The notes under the pieces: generated by a model
Database searches by the model: none
Told to the model about the DNA's origin: nothing
What the model saw: the letters and a program-made list of their open reading frames with translations, nothing else
Part shown: one piece after another, positions 27,690 through 36,817 of the stretch
Layout of the letters: the number at the start of each line of letters is the position of its first letter
How positions within the stretch are numbered: the stretch's first letter is position 1
Translations under genes and position numbers: made by a program
From: Natronomonas gomsonensis
Lineage (GTDB): Archaea > Halobacteriota > Halobacteria > Halobacteriales > Haloarculaceae
Length of the DNA: 64,000 bases
NCBI RefSeq assembly: GCF_024300825.1
Contig: NZ_CP101323.1
Location: forward strand, 1,984,001-2,048,000
Direction of reading: 5' to 3'

Positions 27690-28493
27690 ATGGCAGTCGA
27701 AGACCTCCCCGCACTCGGCATCGGCACCTACGAGAACACCGACCACGAGGTGTGTGCAAACAGCGTCGAGACGGCGTTGAACGTCGGCTATCGGCACGTC
27801 GACACCGCAGAGGGCTACGACAACGAGGCCGCCGTCGGCGAGGGCATCGCGGCCGCCGACGCCGACCGCGAGGACGTGTTCCTCGCGACGAAGGTGAGTC
27901 CCGACAACCTCGCATACGACGACGTACTCGACCACGCTCGGGCGAGTATCGACCGGTTGGGCGTCGAGACGCTCGATTTGCTGTACGTCCATTGGCCGAT
28001 TCGGGCCTACGACCGCGAGGCGACGCTCGCGGCGTTCGACGAGTTGTACGACGACAGTCTCATCCGCAACGTCGGGCTTTCGAACTTCACCCCCGCCCTG
28101 CTTGAGGCGGCCATCGAGACGCTTGAGGCGCCGCTTTTCGCCCACCAAGTCGAGTGTCATCCGCTGTTCCAACAGGCGGAACTGCGAGCGATGGCCCGCG
28201 AACACGGCCACCACCTGGTCGCCTACACGCCGCTTGCGAAAGGCGACGTGACCGACGTTCCCGAGTTGGTCGATATCGCCGAGAAACACGACGCCACGCC
28301 GGCACAGGTGGCGCTGTCGTGGCTGCTGTCGAAGGAGAGCGTCTCGGCCATCCCGAAGTCCGCGACGCCCGAACACATCCGGGAGAACTTCGGGGCGCTC
28401 GAAGTGACGCTGGACGACGAAGACGTATCCCGAATCGACGACATCGACCGCGAGAAACGCTACGTCGACTTCGAGGAGGCGCCGTGGAACTGA
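27690..28493 (+). CDS. Aldo/keto reductase
   Basis: A 267-residue NAD(P)H-dependent reductase. The catalytic tetrad is visible: Asp and Tyr in DTAEGYDNE, Lys in LATKVSP and His in YVHWPI. GLSNFTPALL and AIPKSATPEHIRENF are cofactor-binding segments. I chose ATG 27690 (MAVEDLPALGIGTYEN); ATG 27681 three codons earlier is possible. The likely substrate is an aldehyde or 2,5-diketo sugar acid type compound, not resolvable here. Confidence 0.9.
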   Translation: MAVEDLPALGIGTYENTDHEVCANSVETALNVGYRHVDTAEGYDNEAAVGEGIAAADADREDVFLATKVSPDNLAYDDVLDHARASIDRLGVETLDLLYVHWPIRAYDREATLAAFDELYDDSLIRNVGLSNFTPALLEAAIETLEAPLFAHQVECHPLFQQAELRAMAREHGHHLVAYTPLAKGDVTDVPELVDIAEKHDATPAQVALSWLLSKESVSAIPKSATPEHIRENFGALEVTLDDEDVSRIDDIDREKRYVDFEEAPWN

Positions 28494-28563
28494 GCAGTCA
28501 GCGTAACTTCGGACGCCTCTCGACGGAACCGAGCGAAAAAACGGTATGCAACGGACGGCCGCC

Positions 28564-30333
28564 TCAGAAGTAGCGGTCGCCGATGTGGTCTGCGATGCGG
28601 AGCGCGTTGGCCTGCCCGGAGTTCGTCGGGTTGGGGCCGCCGACGCCGTTGGCCAGCGCCGAGTGGTCGGCGACGAACAGACGGTTGACGTTCTTGGCCT
28701 CGCCGGCGAAATCAAGCACCTTGCCGATTCGCATCGACGACTGCATGTGGAGCAGCAGCGGCGGCCACTCCGCGCGGTGGACGTGGGAGGCGCCGGCGTT
28801 CTTGTGGATGTTCGCCGCGATGCGGGCGAGTTCGTCCCGCCGTTCGTCGTCCTCCTCTCCCGGTTCGTAGCGGACCTTCGGCACCGGACCGTGCTCGTCG
28901 GAGAAGGTGTCGTCCAACGAGACGCCGTTTTCCTGCCGCGGCATGTCGTCGGTCAACACGAGGATGGCCTTCGTCTGTCGATAGTTGGCCATCCGACGTT
29001 TGAGTTCCTTACCGACGATGTAGCCGCGGGTGTCCCACGGTTCGTCGGGGTCGGTCGGCGTATCGAAGGAGTACCCCGCCTCGCTGAAGAGGTAGTCGGC
29101 AAAGGAGACCAATCCGGGCGACATCCCAATGTCTTCGAGACCGCCGACGCCGGGCTTGTCGAAGCGGACCGCGGAGTTCTGTCCGACGTAGGGGTCCATG
29201 TGCTGGCGGTCGGGGTTGATGTCGGCGACCGTGTCGTCGTCGTAGACGCCGACGACCCAGTCGAACCAGTGGGTGGTCAGCCCCTTGCCGACCCAGCCGT
29301 CGTCCGGCAGACCCGAATTGAGCCACAGTCGCGGCGTCTCGATACAGCCACCAGCGAGGACGACCGTGTCGGCCTCGACGGTCTGTGTCGCACCGGACCA
29401 CGTGTCACGGATTTCGACGCCAGTCGCTTCGAGGTTGCCGGCGCCTTCCGCGGTGTGGATGTCGGTGACGTAGGTGTTCGGCCGGATTGCGACGTTGCCC
29501 TGATTGGGGTTATCGTTGGTGTCCAGCGCGCGCGGCACGTAGCCGATGTTACTGGATTTGCGTGCCTTCTCGCGGACGGGGGCATCGACGGGCGTCGAAG
29601 AGCCCTGGAAGTGGTCGCCGACCAGCGTGTCGCCGCGGAAGCCGTCGTCGTAGCTGAACGACCCCTCGTAGTCCGAGTCGAGCGGTTGGCCGTTGGAGGT
29701 CTCCTTGCCGGGGACCTCGACGGCGTTGGGCTGGGGCCGCCAGCCGGTTTCGGTGACGTTGAGGTCCTCGAGCAGCGGGTACTCGCCGCTTTTCTCCTGG
29801 CTTGCGCCCTCGATGAACACCTCTTCGCGGGCGGTCATCGGCGCCTGCTGGGTGGAGGTTATCTCCTCGTTGAGCCGGTGGTACGGCACCATGTCGGCGT
29901 AACTGACCTCGTCGGGCCAGTGTGGCTGGTCGTCGAAGGCCGTCGGGTAGCCACGCGGATGGTTCGAGAAGTAGTGCGTCGAGGTGCCGCCGACGGCCGA
30001 CACCTGCCAGATGAACGCGTTCTGGTGGAGGTTCCGGAACCACGGCGCACGCGCGCTGTTGGAGGGACCGACCCGGAGGTAACCGTAGGTCGGGTCGTTG
30101 GCCTCCGCCTCGCGGTGGGTGAACTGCTCGTCGAGCAGTTTTCCGTCGAGGTCGTCGGGGTCGGTGCTGACCGTCCCGCCCGAATCGACGTGCGGTTCGG
30201 GCCACTGCTCGTTGCCGTAGAAGGGGCCGGCCTCCAACAGGAGTACGTCAACGCCGTGGTCCCGTGCGAGTTTCCACGCCGCGACCGGACCGTCCGCGCC
30301 GGCACCGACGACGACGACATCCGGGTCCTTCAT
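28564..30333 (-). CDS. GMC family FAD-dependent dehydrogenase, large subunit
   Basis: A 589-residue flavoprotein. The N-terminal FAD-binding motif is VVVGAGADGPVAAW, with LLEAGPF after the second strand. The C-terminal block NPTNSGQANALRIADHI is the GMC C-terminal signature. Its start overlaps the stop of the Tat-exported partner gene by four bases. It has no signal of its own, so it probably leaves the cell attached to its partner. Substrate is likely a sugar or alcohol. Related to membrane gluconate 2-dehydrogenase flavoproteins. Confidence 0.88.
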   Translation of the reverse strand: MKDPDVVVVGAGADGPVAAWKLARDHGVDVLLLEAGPFYGNEQWPEPHVDSGGTVSTDPDDLDGKLLDEQFTHREAEANDPTYGYLRVGPSNSARAPWFRNLHQNAFIWQVSAVGGTSTHYFSNHPRGYPTAFDDQPHWPDEVSYADMVPYHRLNEEITSTQQAPMTAREEVFIEGASQEKSGEYPLLEDLNVTETGWRPQPNAVEVPGKETSNGQPLDSDYEGSFSYDDGFRGDTLVGDHFQGSSTPVDAPVREKARKSSNIGYVPRALDTNDNPNQGNVAIRPNTYVTDIHTAEGAGNLEATGVEIRDTWSGATQTVEADTVVLAGGCIETPRLWLNSGLPDDGWVGKGLTTHWFDWVVGVYDDDTVADINPDRQHMDPYVGQNSAVRFDKPGVGGLEDIGMSPGLVSFADYLFSEAGYSFDTPTDPDEPWDTRGYIVGKELKRRMANYRQTKAILVLTDDMPRQENGVSLDDTFSDEHGPVPKVRYEPGEEDDERRDELARIAANIHKNAGASHVHRAEWPPLLLHMQSSMRIGKVLDFAGEAKNVNRLFVADHSALANGVGGPNPTNSGQANALRIADHIGDRYF

Positions 30334-31619
30334 AGCAGGTCACCTCCGGTGGCCTCCTCGGCCTCATCCGCGGCCTCGTCGGGGAGTTCCGGGTCGGCCG
30401 GCCCGGGCGTCTCTGCGGTCTCCCAGTCGTCGTCGAATCCGCCGTCGACGGCGTGGCGCCAGTCGGCGGCGTAGCCGTCCGAGGGACCGGGATAGTCGGT
30501 CTGATTGCGGCTCTGGACGTTGCTCGGGTCGACCTGCATCTCCCGTTCGTTGGGGGTGTTCGTTTTGGTGTCGCCGAGGCCCGACCACTCCGTGTAGTAG
30601 CCGAAGCCGTGCAGTCCGTTGACGGCCATGACGACGTACTTCAGGATACCGAGGGTGGGAAGCATCGGCGAGAGAATCTCGTCGAGGCGGTCGATGGCGC
30701 CGCCATCGACGATGGTCCACAGACAGCGGAGGCGGTCCTCCCGGGAGAGGCGAACGAACGTCCCGCCACCCGCGAACTCGGGGTTCGGTGACGGCGTGTC
30801 CTCGTTTTCGCCACGCAGGAGGAACTCCGCGGCGACGATGTCGAAGACGAGCGGGAAGACGTTCGCGTAGGGGTAGTTCTGGATGACCTGGTGGGTGCCC
30901 TCGTTGGCACCTTCGACGAGGAGGTCGAACTCCGCGATTCCCTCGGCGTCGTCCGGGATGGGTGCGTCCGCGAAGTCGATGGCGAGTCGGTCCACCGCGC
31001 CGAAGTCCAGCAGTTCGCCGAACTCGTCGAGGTCCTCAACCTCGAGGAGTCCGGTGAGTTCGTCGACCGCGTCCAGACCGACGAGGTCGGTCAAGGCGCC
31101 GAGTTCCGAACCCGAGGAGATGGTGTCGAGGTCGAGTTGGAACAACTCGGGAGCCATCAGGCCGTCGACGAGTTCGGTGACGGAATCGAGTGGCGTGCCG
31201 CCACCGAGGTCGCCGGTCTCCGTCAGTCCCCCGAGGGCGTCACCGAGCGGATTGTCTCCGCCGAGGTCGCCGAGCGGGCCGCCACCCGACCGGGCGGTTT
31301 TAACCGGAGTCTGTAGCGTCTCCAGTCGAATCTCTTGAAAGTGGTTGAAGTCCCAGATGAGGAACTTCTCCAGTTCCACATCGAGCCCGCCGGGAACGTG
31401 TTCCCCGCCGAGTTCCTCTTCGAGTTCGGGCGTCCGGGGAACAATCGCGTCGACGATTGCCCGATACGTGTCCCGCGTGTGGGGGTCCGCCGGAATCTCC
31501 TGTCCCAGAACTTCCTGTGCTTCCGCGATGCTCACACCGGACATCGAGACGGCCGCAAGACCCCCCACGCCCTTCATCACGCCTCGCCGCGTCATCGATG
31601 CGTTGGAATCTTCTGTCAT
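30330..31619 (-). CDS. Tat-exported gluconate 2-dehydrogenase subunit 3-like protein
   Basis: A 429-residue partner of the GMC flavoprotein. The Tat signal is MTRRGVMKGVGGLAAVSM. DPHTRDTYRAIVDAIVP starts the subunit-3-like domain, and the C-terminal half carries FVRLSREDRLRCLWTIVDGG. Family members are usually 150-250 residues. The extra length comes from an Asp/Leu/Gly-rich middle (about 105-240) of repeated acidic segments. I chose ATG 31619 over a TTG at 31634. It probably carries the folded large subunit through Tat. Confidence 0.78.
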   Translation of the reverse strand: MTEDSNASMTRRGVMKGVGGLAAVSMSGVSIAEAQEVLGQEIPADPHTRDTYRAIVDAIVPRTPELEEELGGEHVPGGLDVELEKFLIWDFNHFQEIRLETLQTPVKTARSGGGPLGDLGGDNPLGDALGGLTETGDLGGGTPLDSVTELVDGLMAPELFQLDLDTISSGSELGALTDLVGLDAVDELTGLLEVEDLDEFGELLDFGAVDRLAIDFADAPIPDDAEGIAEFDLLVEGANEGTHQVIQNYPYANVFPLVFDIVAAEFLLRGENEDTPSPNPEFAGGGTFVRLSREDRLRCLWTIVDGGAIDRLDEILSPMLPTLGILKYVVMAVNGLHGFGYYTEWSGLGDTKTNTPNEREMQVDPSNVQSRNQTDYPGPSDGYAADWRHAVDGGFDDDWETAETPGPADPELPDEAADEAEEATGGDLL

Positions 31620-31828
31620 GATAGTATCTGCCAACCGTACCTGTTACTACCGGTCATAGTGGTTAACCCTGCTGCGGGAAATATGGGGTCCTTTATGTTA
31701 AAAGATAAAATTTCATAGATGAATTTAGCCACGTTCTGTGCCACCGCAGCGATTTCAGACAAATTCGCCATATTAGCGGTTTTGAGACATTATTACCCTA
31801 TTTTAGTCTCAGATATAACCACCCCATC

Positions 31829-31850
31829 ACACCCAAATTACACCCAAATT
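31829..31850. repeat. Tandem 11-bp repeat
   Basis: ACACCCAAATT is repeated twice with no gap. One copy per helical turn is a usual layout for regulator sites. It lies between divergent genes, so its target is unclear. Confidence 0.5.
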
Positions 31851-31928
31851 GAGCGCTTTTAATAATATGTTTGATTTATAATTTTCTAGTTAGTTCATTT
31901 TGATTGTTGTATTCTATCGAACGCTTTC

Positions 31929-31945
31929 GTCCGGCAGTACCGGAC
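31929..31945. promoter_or_regulatory. Palindromic operator upstream of the IclR gene
   Basis: GTCCGG and CCGGAC face each other across five bases. The site ends 31 bases before the IclR start, where a TATA or start-site region is expected. Its reverse complement matches the site at 32,755 region at 16 of 17 positions, which suggests that one regulator, probably the IclR protein, binds both. Confidence 0.65.
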
Positions 31946-31976
31946 ACATAAGTCGGCCGAGGACGAAGCGGGACCG

Positions 31977-32747
31977 ATGACGAGGTATCCAGTCGCAGCA
32001 GTCAAACTCTCCCACGACATCGTCGAGACGCTGGTCAAGCGGGGACCGACCGGCGTGACGGCCGTCGCCGAGGCGCTGGACGTTCCGAAGAGCACCGCCC
32101 ACGACCACCTTCGGACCCTCGAAGCGGTCGGCTACGTCGTCAACGAGTCCGGAACCTACCGACTGGGAACGAAGTTCCTCCATCTGGGTGAAACCGCCCG
32201 AAACGGCCACGAACTGTTCGTCAACGGCCGCGAGGAGGCCCACGCGCTGTTCGAAGACACCGAGGGGAAGTACGTCCAGTTGGTGACCGAGGAGAACGAC
32301 CGCTGTGGCGTGCTGTTGGCGGCCGGGTGGCGGAAGGGCAGCCACACCACCGGGACGCCGGGAGCGTACCCCTCGGACCTGCATCTCCACACGAACGCCC
32401 CCGGAAAGGCGATACTGGCGCACAAGGACGCCGAAACGGTCGAACGACTCATCGACGAGACGGAGTTACCCCCGCGGACGGCGAACACGATAATCGACGA
32501 AGAGCGGTTGCTGGCGGAGTTGGAGACGATTCGAGACGACGGTTACGCCGTCGACGAGGGCGAACTCATCGCGGGGATGACCGGCATCGCCGCACCCGTC
32601 GTCGCAGACGAGCGAGTCCGCGGCGCCATCGCGGTGTACGGCCCAAGCGGCGCCTTCGATGCCGACCCCGAGTCGTCGGGGCTGGCCGAAACCGTCCGTC
32701 AGTCGGCCCGGACCATCGAGGCGAACCTCATCTTCACGCCGGAGTGA
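31977..32747 (+). CDS. IclR family transcriptional regulator
   Basis: A 256-residue regulator with an N-terminal winged helix (TAVAEALDVPKSTAHDHLRTLEAVGYV, about 28-52) and a C-terminal IclR effector domain (GKAILAH, GMTGIAAPV). IclR proteins commonly bind small acids or aromatic compounds and control nearby catabolic genes. It lies between the divergent GMC operon and the acyl-CoA-synthetase-like gene, and is flanked by two nearly identical palindromes. Confidence 0.92.
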   Translation: MTRYPVAAVKLSHDIVETLVKRGPTGVTAVAEALDVPKSTAHDHLRTLEAVGYVVNESGTYRLGTKFLHLGETARNGHELFVNGREEAHALFEDTEGKYVQLVTEENDRCGVLLAAGWRKGSHTTGTPGAYPSDLHLHTNAPGKAILAHKDAETVERLIDETELPPRTANTIIDEERLLAELETIRDDGYAVDEGELIAGMTGIAAPVVADERVRGAIAVYGPSGAFDADPESSGLAETVRQSARTIEANLIFTPE

Positions 32748-32750
32748 CAG

Positions 32751-32771
32751 CTGTCCGGTAATGCCGGACAG
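32751..32771. promoter_or_regulatory. Palindromic operator upstream of the acyl-CoA-synthetase-like gene
   Basis: CTGTCCGG and CCGGACAG face each other across TAATG, three bases after the IclR stop. The core 17 bases equal the reverse complement of the site at 31,929 except for one position. It lies about 120 bases before the synthetase start. As a hairpin it could instead end the iclR transcript, though no T-run follows. Confidence 0.65.
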
Positions 32772-32893
32772 AATCCTGCGTCGACCCGGTAGTGACGCGA
32801 CCGGTCGCCACGCGAAAACTAGATAGAATTCGTACAGGTCACCACACAAATACGAACCTCGTACGCAGGGCGGAAACGACTTGGAGTCCGACG

Positions 32894-34381
32894 GTGAATC
32901 CGAAGTCAGTGAACTTCGCCAACCACGTCGACATCGCCGCGCGGAACACGCCGGAGGCGACGGCCGTCGCCGACCGGACGCGCTCGCGGACCTTCGAGGG
33001 GTTGGCCAAAGACGCCGACCGCATCGCCGGCGGCCTCGATGCACTCGGGGTCGGCGTCGACGACCACGTCGCCATCCACATGCCGAACGGCGTCCCGTTC
33101 GTCGCCACCTACCTCGGCGTGCTGAAACGCGGCGCCATCCCGTTGCCGGTCAACCACAGATTCACCGACGAGCAAATCCGCTACGTCCTCCGAGACAGCG
33201 GTGCGAGCGCCGTCGTGACCGAGGGACGAAGCGACATCGACGCCGCCGGGACGCAAACGGTCGCGTATCTCGACCTCCTCGAAGACGGCGACCCCACTTG
33301 TGATGTGGAACCACGTCGCTCCGATGAGTTGGCCGAACTGCTGTACACGAGCGGAACCACCGGCGCGCCGAAGGGCGTCTACCACACCCACGGCAACCTC
33401 GCTGCCAACGCCCGCGGCTTCATCCGGTACAAGGAGTGGACCCGAGACGCCGTCGCGCTGACCGCGTGTCAGTGTTTTCACGTCACCGGTCTCAACGTCA
33501 CGACGACGCCGTTTCTCGCGCTGGGCGCCGAAAACCACCTACTCTCGGAGTGGGACGCCGAGACCGCCCTCACCGAAATCGAGCGCCACGAGATCACCTA
33601 CACCTTCCTGATTCCGACGATGCTGATGGACCTCCTCGAGTACGACGCTGTCGACGACTACGACGTGTCCAGTCTGGAGATGATAGGTGTCGGCGGGTCG
33701 CCGATGCCGAAACGGCGGATTCGGGAGGTCGAAGCGACGTTCGGCTGTCGGCTACTGGAGGGGTACGGCATGACCGAGACGACGCCGCTCGCGACGTTCA
33801 ACCGGCCGGTCCCCGGCGGGAGCAAACCCGGAAGCATCGGCCGGCCGGCGACGGAAGTCGTCGACATCCGCATCGAGGACCCCTCGACCGGCGAGGCCGT
33901 CGAGCGTGGCGAGCGCGGGGAGTTCCTGTGGTGTGGCGACACGGTTACGCCGCGGTACAACAGCCCGAAGATCACCGACCAAAAATTCGTCGAGCGGGAC
34001 GGCAAGCAGTGGCTCAAGTCCGGCGACATCGGCTGGATGGACGGCGACGGCTTCCTCTTCGTGGTCGACCGACTGGAGGACATGTTCACGACGGGGTGTG
34101 GCGACATCTACCCCCGCGAAATCGAGGAAGTAATCTACGCGGTCGACCCCGTCGAGAAAGTCGCCATCATCGACACCCGCGACGAGGTCCGGGGGGCGAC
34201 GGTGACGGCCATCGTGAAGCCGCGGAGCGGCGAGTCGGTGTCGGAGACCGACATCCGAGGGGCCTGCAAGGACGAACTGGAGAGCCACGAGGTGCCCGAC
34301 CGCATCGAGTTCGTCGAGGCGTTCCCGCGAACCGCGACCGGGAAACTCGACCGCATCACGTTGCGGGACCGCTTCGGCTAA
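32894..34381 (+). CDS. AMP-dependent acyl-CoA synthetase/ligase
   Basis: A 495-residue member of the adenylate-forming family. Motifs: LLYTSGTTGAPKGVYHTH (phosphate loop), GYGMTETTPLATF and GDIGWMDGDGFLFVVDRLED, and the C-terminal Lys motif PRTATGKLDRI. It would activate a fatty or aromatic acid as AMP ester and load CoA. The start is uncertain: GTG 32894 or GTG 32909 (then NFANHVDIAAR). Probably under IclR control, from the shared palindrome. Confidence 0.88.
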   Translation: MNPKSVNFANHVDIAARNTPEATAVADRTRSRTFEGLAKDADRIAGGLDALGVGVDDHVAIHMPNGVPFVATYLGVLKRGAIPLPVNHRFTDEQIRYVLRDSGASAVVTEGRSDIDAAGTQTVAYLDLLEDGDPTCDVEPRRSDELAELLYTSGTTGAPKGVYHTHGNLAANARGFIRYKEWTRDAVALTACQCFHVTGLNVTTTPFLALGAENHLLSEWDAETALTEIERHEITYTFLIPTMLMDLLEYDAVDDYDVSSLEMIGVGGSPMPKRRIREVEATFGCRLLEGYGMTETTPLATFNRPVPGGSKPGSIGRPATEVVDIRIEDPSTGEAVERGERGEFLWCGDTVTPRYNSPKITDQKFVERDGKQWLKSGDIGWMDGDGFLFVVDRLEDMFTTGCGDIYPREIEEVIYAVDPVEKVAIIDTRDEVRGATVTAIVKPRSGESVSETDIRGACKDELESHEVPDRIEFVEAFPRTATGKLDRITLRDRFG

Positions 34382-34846
34382 CTACTCGGCGTCGGTGACG
34401 TCCTGCCGGACGAACGTCACCGGACACGGCGCGTTCATCAACACGCGATGGGAGGTGCTTCCGAACACCGCCTTTCCGGTCGGCGAGCGCTTCCGACCCC
34501 CGACGAACAGCATGTCGGTGTTCGTCTCCTTTGCGACGGAGACGATGCGGTCGGTCACGTCACCGATTTCGCCGCGAATGCGGTACTCGATGTCCGCCTC
34601 CTCGAACGCGAACGACAGTCGGTCGATGTTCTCGAGCCGCGAGGCCAGCGTGTGCGCCGGCGGCGGGTCATCGGGGTCGTACCCCGCCTCGGCGACCCCT
34701 TCGTCGTACGCTGACTGAGAGAACACGTGCAGCAGAAGCACTGTCGCTCCCGTGGCGCCCGCGATGTCACAGACGAGACTCGCCATCTCCTTGATTCGAG
34801 TGTCTTCGTCCGGGCCGACAGCTAAGGTGAGTACTTCCAGTGACAT
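34382..34846 (-). CDS. Universal stress protein (UspA family)
   Basis: A 154-residue Rossmann-like UspA protein. The nucleotide loop has GGRKRSPTGKAVFGSTS, fitting the G-x2-G-x9-G(S/T) pattern loosely, and ends NAPCPVTFV. It is convergent with the synthetase gene, directly adjacent to it, and divergent from the FNT transporter gene. Role in stress response inferred from family only. Confidence 0.88.
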   Translation of the reverse strand: MSLEVLTLAVGPDEDTRIKEMASLVCDIAGATGATVLLLHVFSQSAYDEGVAEAGYDPDDPPPAHTLASRLENIDRLSFAFEEADIEYRIRGEIGDVTDRIVSVAKETNTDMLFVGGRKRSPTGKAVFGSTSHRVLMNAPCPVTFVRQDVTDAE

Positions 34847-34943
34847 ATCGACCCCTTAGACCGGCACCGATAAAATTCGGCCGGGTTCCGGAGACGTGAC
34901 CGGGGGAGTTTTGCGTTCTCCGCCTGAACTGCTGGCTGAACGA

Positions 34944-35921
34944 ATGGCCGACGAGGAATCCGACCCGGAGGAATCGGTTCGAGAGGCAGTCGAACGGTCC
35001 CGAAGCGGCGCACCGGCGGTTGGAGCAGTCGTCCGCGACCGCTTCGAGACCGACGAGGTGTTCCAGCGGATCGTCGTCGCCGCCGACGAGGAAATCGACA
35101 CCGGCACCCGTGAACTGTTCTTCAGCGCGCTCGCGGCCGGCTTTTCTATCACCATCACGTTCCTGGCGCTGGCGTCGATGACCGCCAAAACCGGCGGCGA
35201 CCCGCTTTTGAGCGTCATCCTGTATCCGCTGGGGTTCGTCTACATCATCTTGGGCGGCTACCAACTGTACACCGAGAACACGCTCCCGCCCGTGGCGCTG
35301 GTCCTCGAACGACTGGCCAGCATCCCGACACTACTTCGGACGTGGGGCGTGGTTCTGTTCGGGAACTTCGCCGGCGGTGCCATCGGCGCGCTCGTACTCG
35401 CCTACACCGGCGTGTTCTCCCCCGAGACCACGGCCGTCGCCATCGATATCTCCCAGAAAGGCATCGAAACACCGTGGTGGGACCTGTTCTTCAAAGCCGG
35501 CTTCGCCGGCCTCGTCGTCGCCGGCGTCGTCTGGCTCGATTACGCCTCTCGAGACACCATCTCGAGACTCGTCCTCGTCTACATCGCCTTCCTCGTCATC
35601 CCGCTTGCGGACCTCTTCCACGTCGTCGTCTCCTTCACCGAGTTGATGTACCTCGTCTACCTCGGGGAGGCGGCGCTTCTGTCCGGACTGTTGGGCTTCG
35701 TCCTGCCGGTGTTGCTCGGAAACACCATCGGCGGCGTGTTGCTCGTCACCGTCGTCAACTACTTCCAGACGACCGAACGCCGCTTGGAGAGCGCCCGCGA
35801 GGACGGCGTCGAACGCCAGTTGTCGATTTCGGAGTGGCTCGGCGGCGGAAGCGTCGGCCGAACGTACGTCCCCGCGGACCGCGACGACACACAACGGCGA
35901 CGACGGCGAGACGACGATTGA
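34944..35921 (+). CDS. Formate/nitrite transporter (FNT) family channel
   Basis: A 325-residue membrane protein with six predicted helices (from about residue 65). AALAAGFSITITF, the GNFAGGAIGALVLAY segment and GNTIGGVLLVTVVNYF near the end match the FNT fold, in which such Asn-Gly repeats line the pore. The N-terminal 60 residues are acidic and extended relative to FocA. GTG 34896 would add 16 residues. It probably passes a small anion such as formate, nitrite or hydrosulfide. Confidence 0.82.
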   Translation: MADEESDPEESVREAVERSRSGAPAVGAVVRDRFETDEVFQRIVVAADEEIDTGTRELFFSALAAGFSITITFLALASMTAKTGGDPLLSVILYPLGFVYIILGGYQLYTENTLPPVALVLERLASIPTLLRTWGVVLFGNFAGGAIGALVLAYTGVFSPETTAVAIDISQKGIETPWWDLFFKAGFAGLVVAGVVWLDYASRDTISRLVLVYIAFLVIPLADLFHVVVSFTELMYLVYLGEAALLSGLLGFVLPVLLGNTIGGVLLVTVVNYFQTTERRLESAREDGVERQLSISEWLGGGSVGRTYVPADRDDTQRRRRRDDD

Positions 35922-35929
35922 CCGGCCGG

Positions 35930-36691
35930 CTACTCGAAAATCCCGACCGACTCCCGGTGTGATTCGAGAACCGACGGTTCGATATCGACGACGAGATCCC
36001 GCTCGGCGCGGTCGAGTTCCGCCCGAATTCCCCCATCTGGACGGACACAGAGCGACCGGCCCGCGTAATCGGTGACAGGGGCATCCTCGACGTCTCGGCG
36101 GCCGGTTCGGCCCGCCCCGAGGACCCACCGAACGCCGTCGAGCGCCCGCGACCGCAACAGCAGCCGCCAGTTGTCGCTGTGCGTCGCCGGCCACGCCCCC
36201 GGAACGAGTAGCGCGTCAACCCGCTTGTCGGTCATCGCGGCGCTCTCCTCGACGAAGTTCAAATCATAGCAGGTCAACAGGCCGGTCTTCCCCAGCGGCG
36301 TCTTGACGGTGACTCGCGAGTCGCCGGGGTCCAGCACCTCTCGCTCGCCGCCCCAGAGATGCTGTTTCCGGTAGACCGCGACGACGCCGTCGCCGTCGAG
36401 ATACGCCGCGGCGTTGTACGCCCCGTCGTCGGCCTCGACGAACCCGACGACCACACCACAGTCGGCGTCGTCGGCACTCTCGACGAGGCGCTCGATTGCC
36501 TCGCCATCCCGCGGAATTGCCGCTTCGGTGATGCGGTCGTCGGCGACGAACCCCGTCAGCGCCTGCTCGGGGAAACACGCGAGGTCGACACGCTCGGGGA
36601 GGCCGCTGAGGCGCGATTCGACGGTTTCGAGGTTCGACTCGACATCGAGGTCGTCGACGGCCATCTGACACGCCGCGACGGTCGGAGGCAT
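35930..36691 (-). CDS. Carbon-nitrogen hydrolase (nitrilase superfamily)
   Basis: A 253-residue hydrolase with the Glu-Lys-Cys triad: Glu in FPEQALTGF, Lys in YRKQHLW and Cys in LTCYDLNF. It cleaves amide-type C-N bonds; omega-amidase-like or carbamoylase activity is possible. The ATG at 36691 begins MPPTVAACQM, the usual family opening, so two upstream in-frame ATGs are rejected. It is convergent with the FNT gene. Confidence 0.88.
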   Translation of the reverse strand: MPPTVAACQMAVDDLDVESNLETVESRLSGLPERVDLACFPEQALTGFVADDRITEAAIPRDGEAIERLVESADDADCGVVVGFVEADDGAYNAAAYLDGDGVVAVYRKQHLWGGEREVLDPGDSRVTVKTPLGKTGLLTCYDLNFVEESAAMTDKRVDALLVPGAWPATHSDNWRLLLRSRALDGVRWVLGAGRTGRRDVEDAPVTDYAGRSLCVRPDGGIRAELDRAERDLVVDIEPSVLESHRESVGIFE

Positions 36692-36817
36692 GTTCGGTCG
36701 ATGCGACGGCAACGGCATAAGCACCGGTGGCAGTTCAGCGCTTACCCGTCACATCGAGCGAGGAATCGTCGAAAAGAACCGTCGAAGGGTCGTCAGCGGG
36801 AACAAAAACGAGTCGGA

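Larger units (their letters stand above)
31620..31976. other. AT-rich intergenic region between the GMC operon and the IclR gene
   Basis: This 357-base divergent region is much richer in A and T than its surroundings, notably 31,660-31,920. It holds a tandem 11-bp repeat and a palindrome described separately, and several TATA-like runs (for example TTATAATTT near 31,877). No open reading frame is supportable. Confidence 0.7.
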
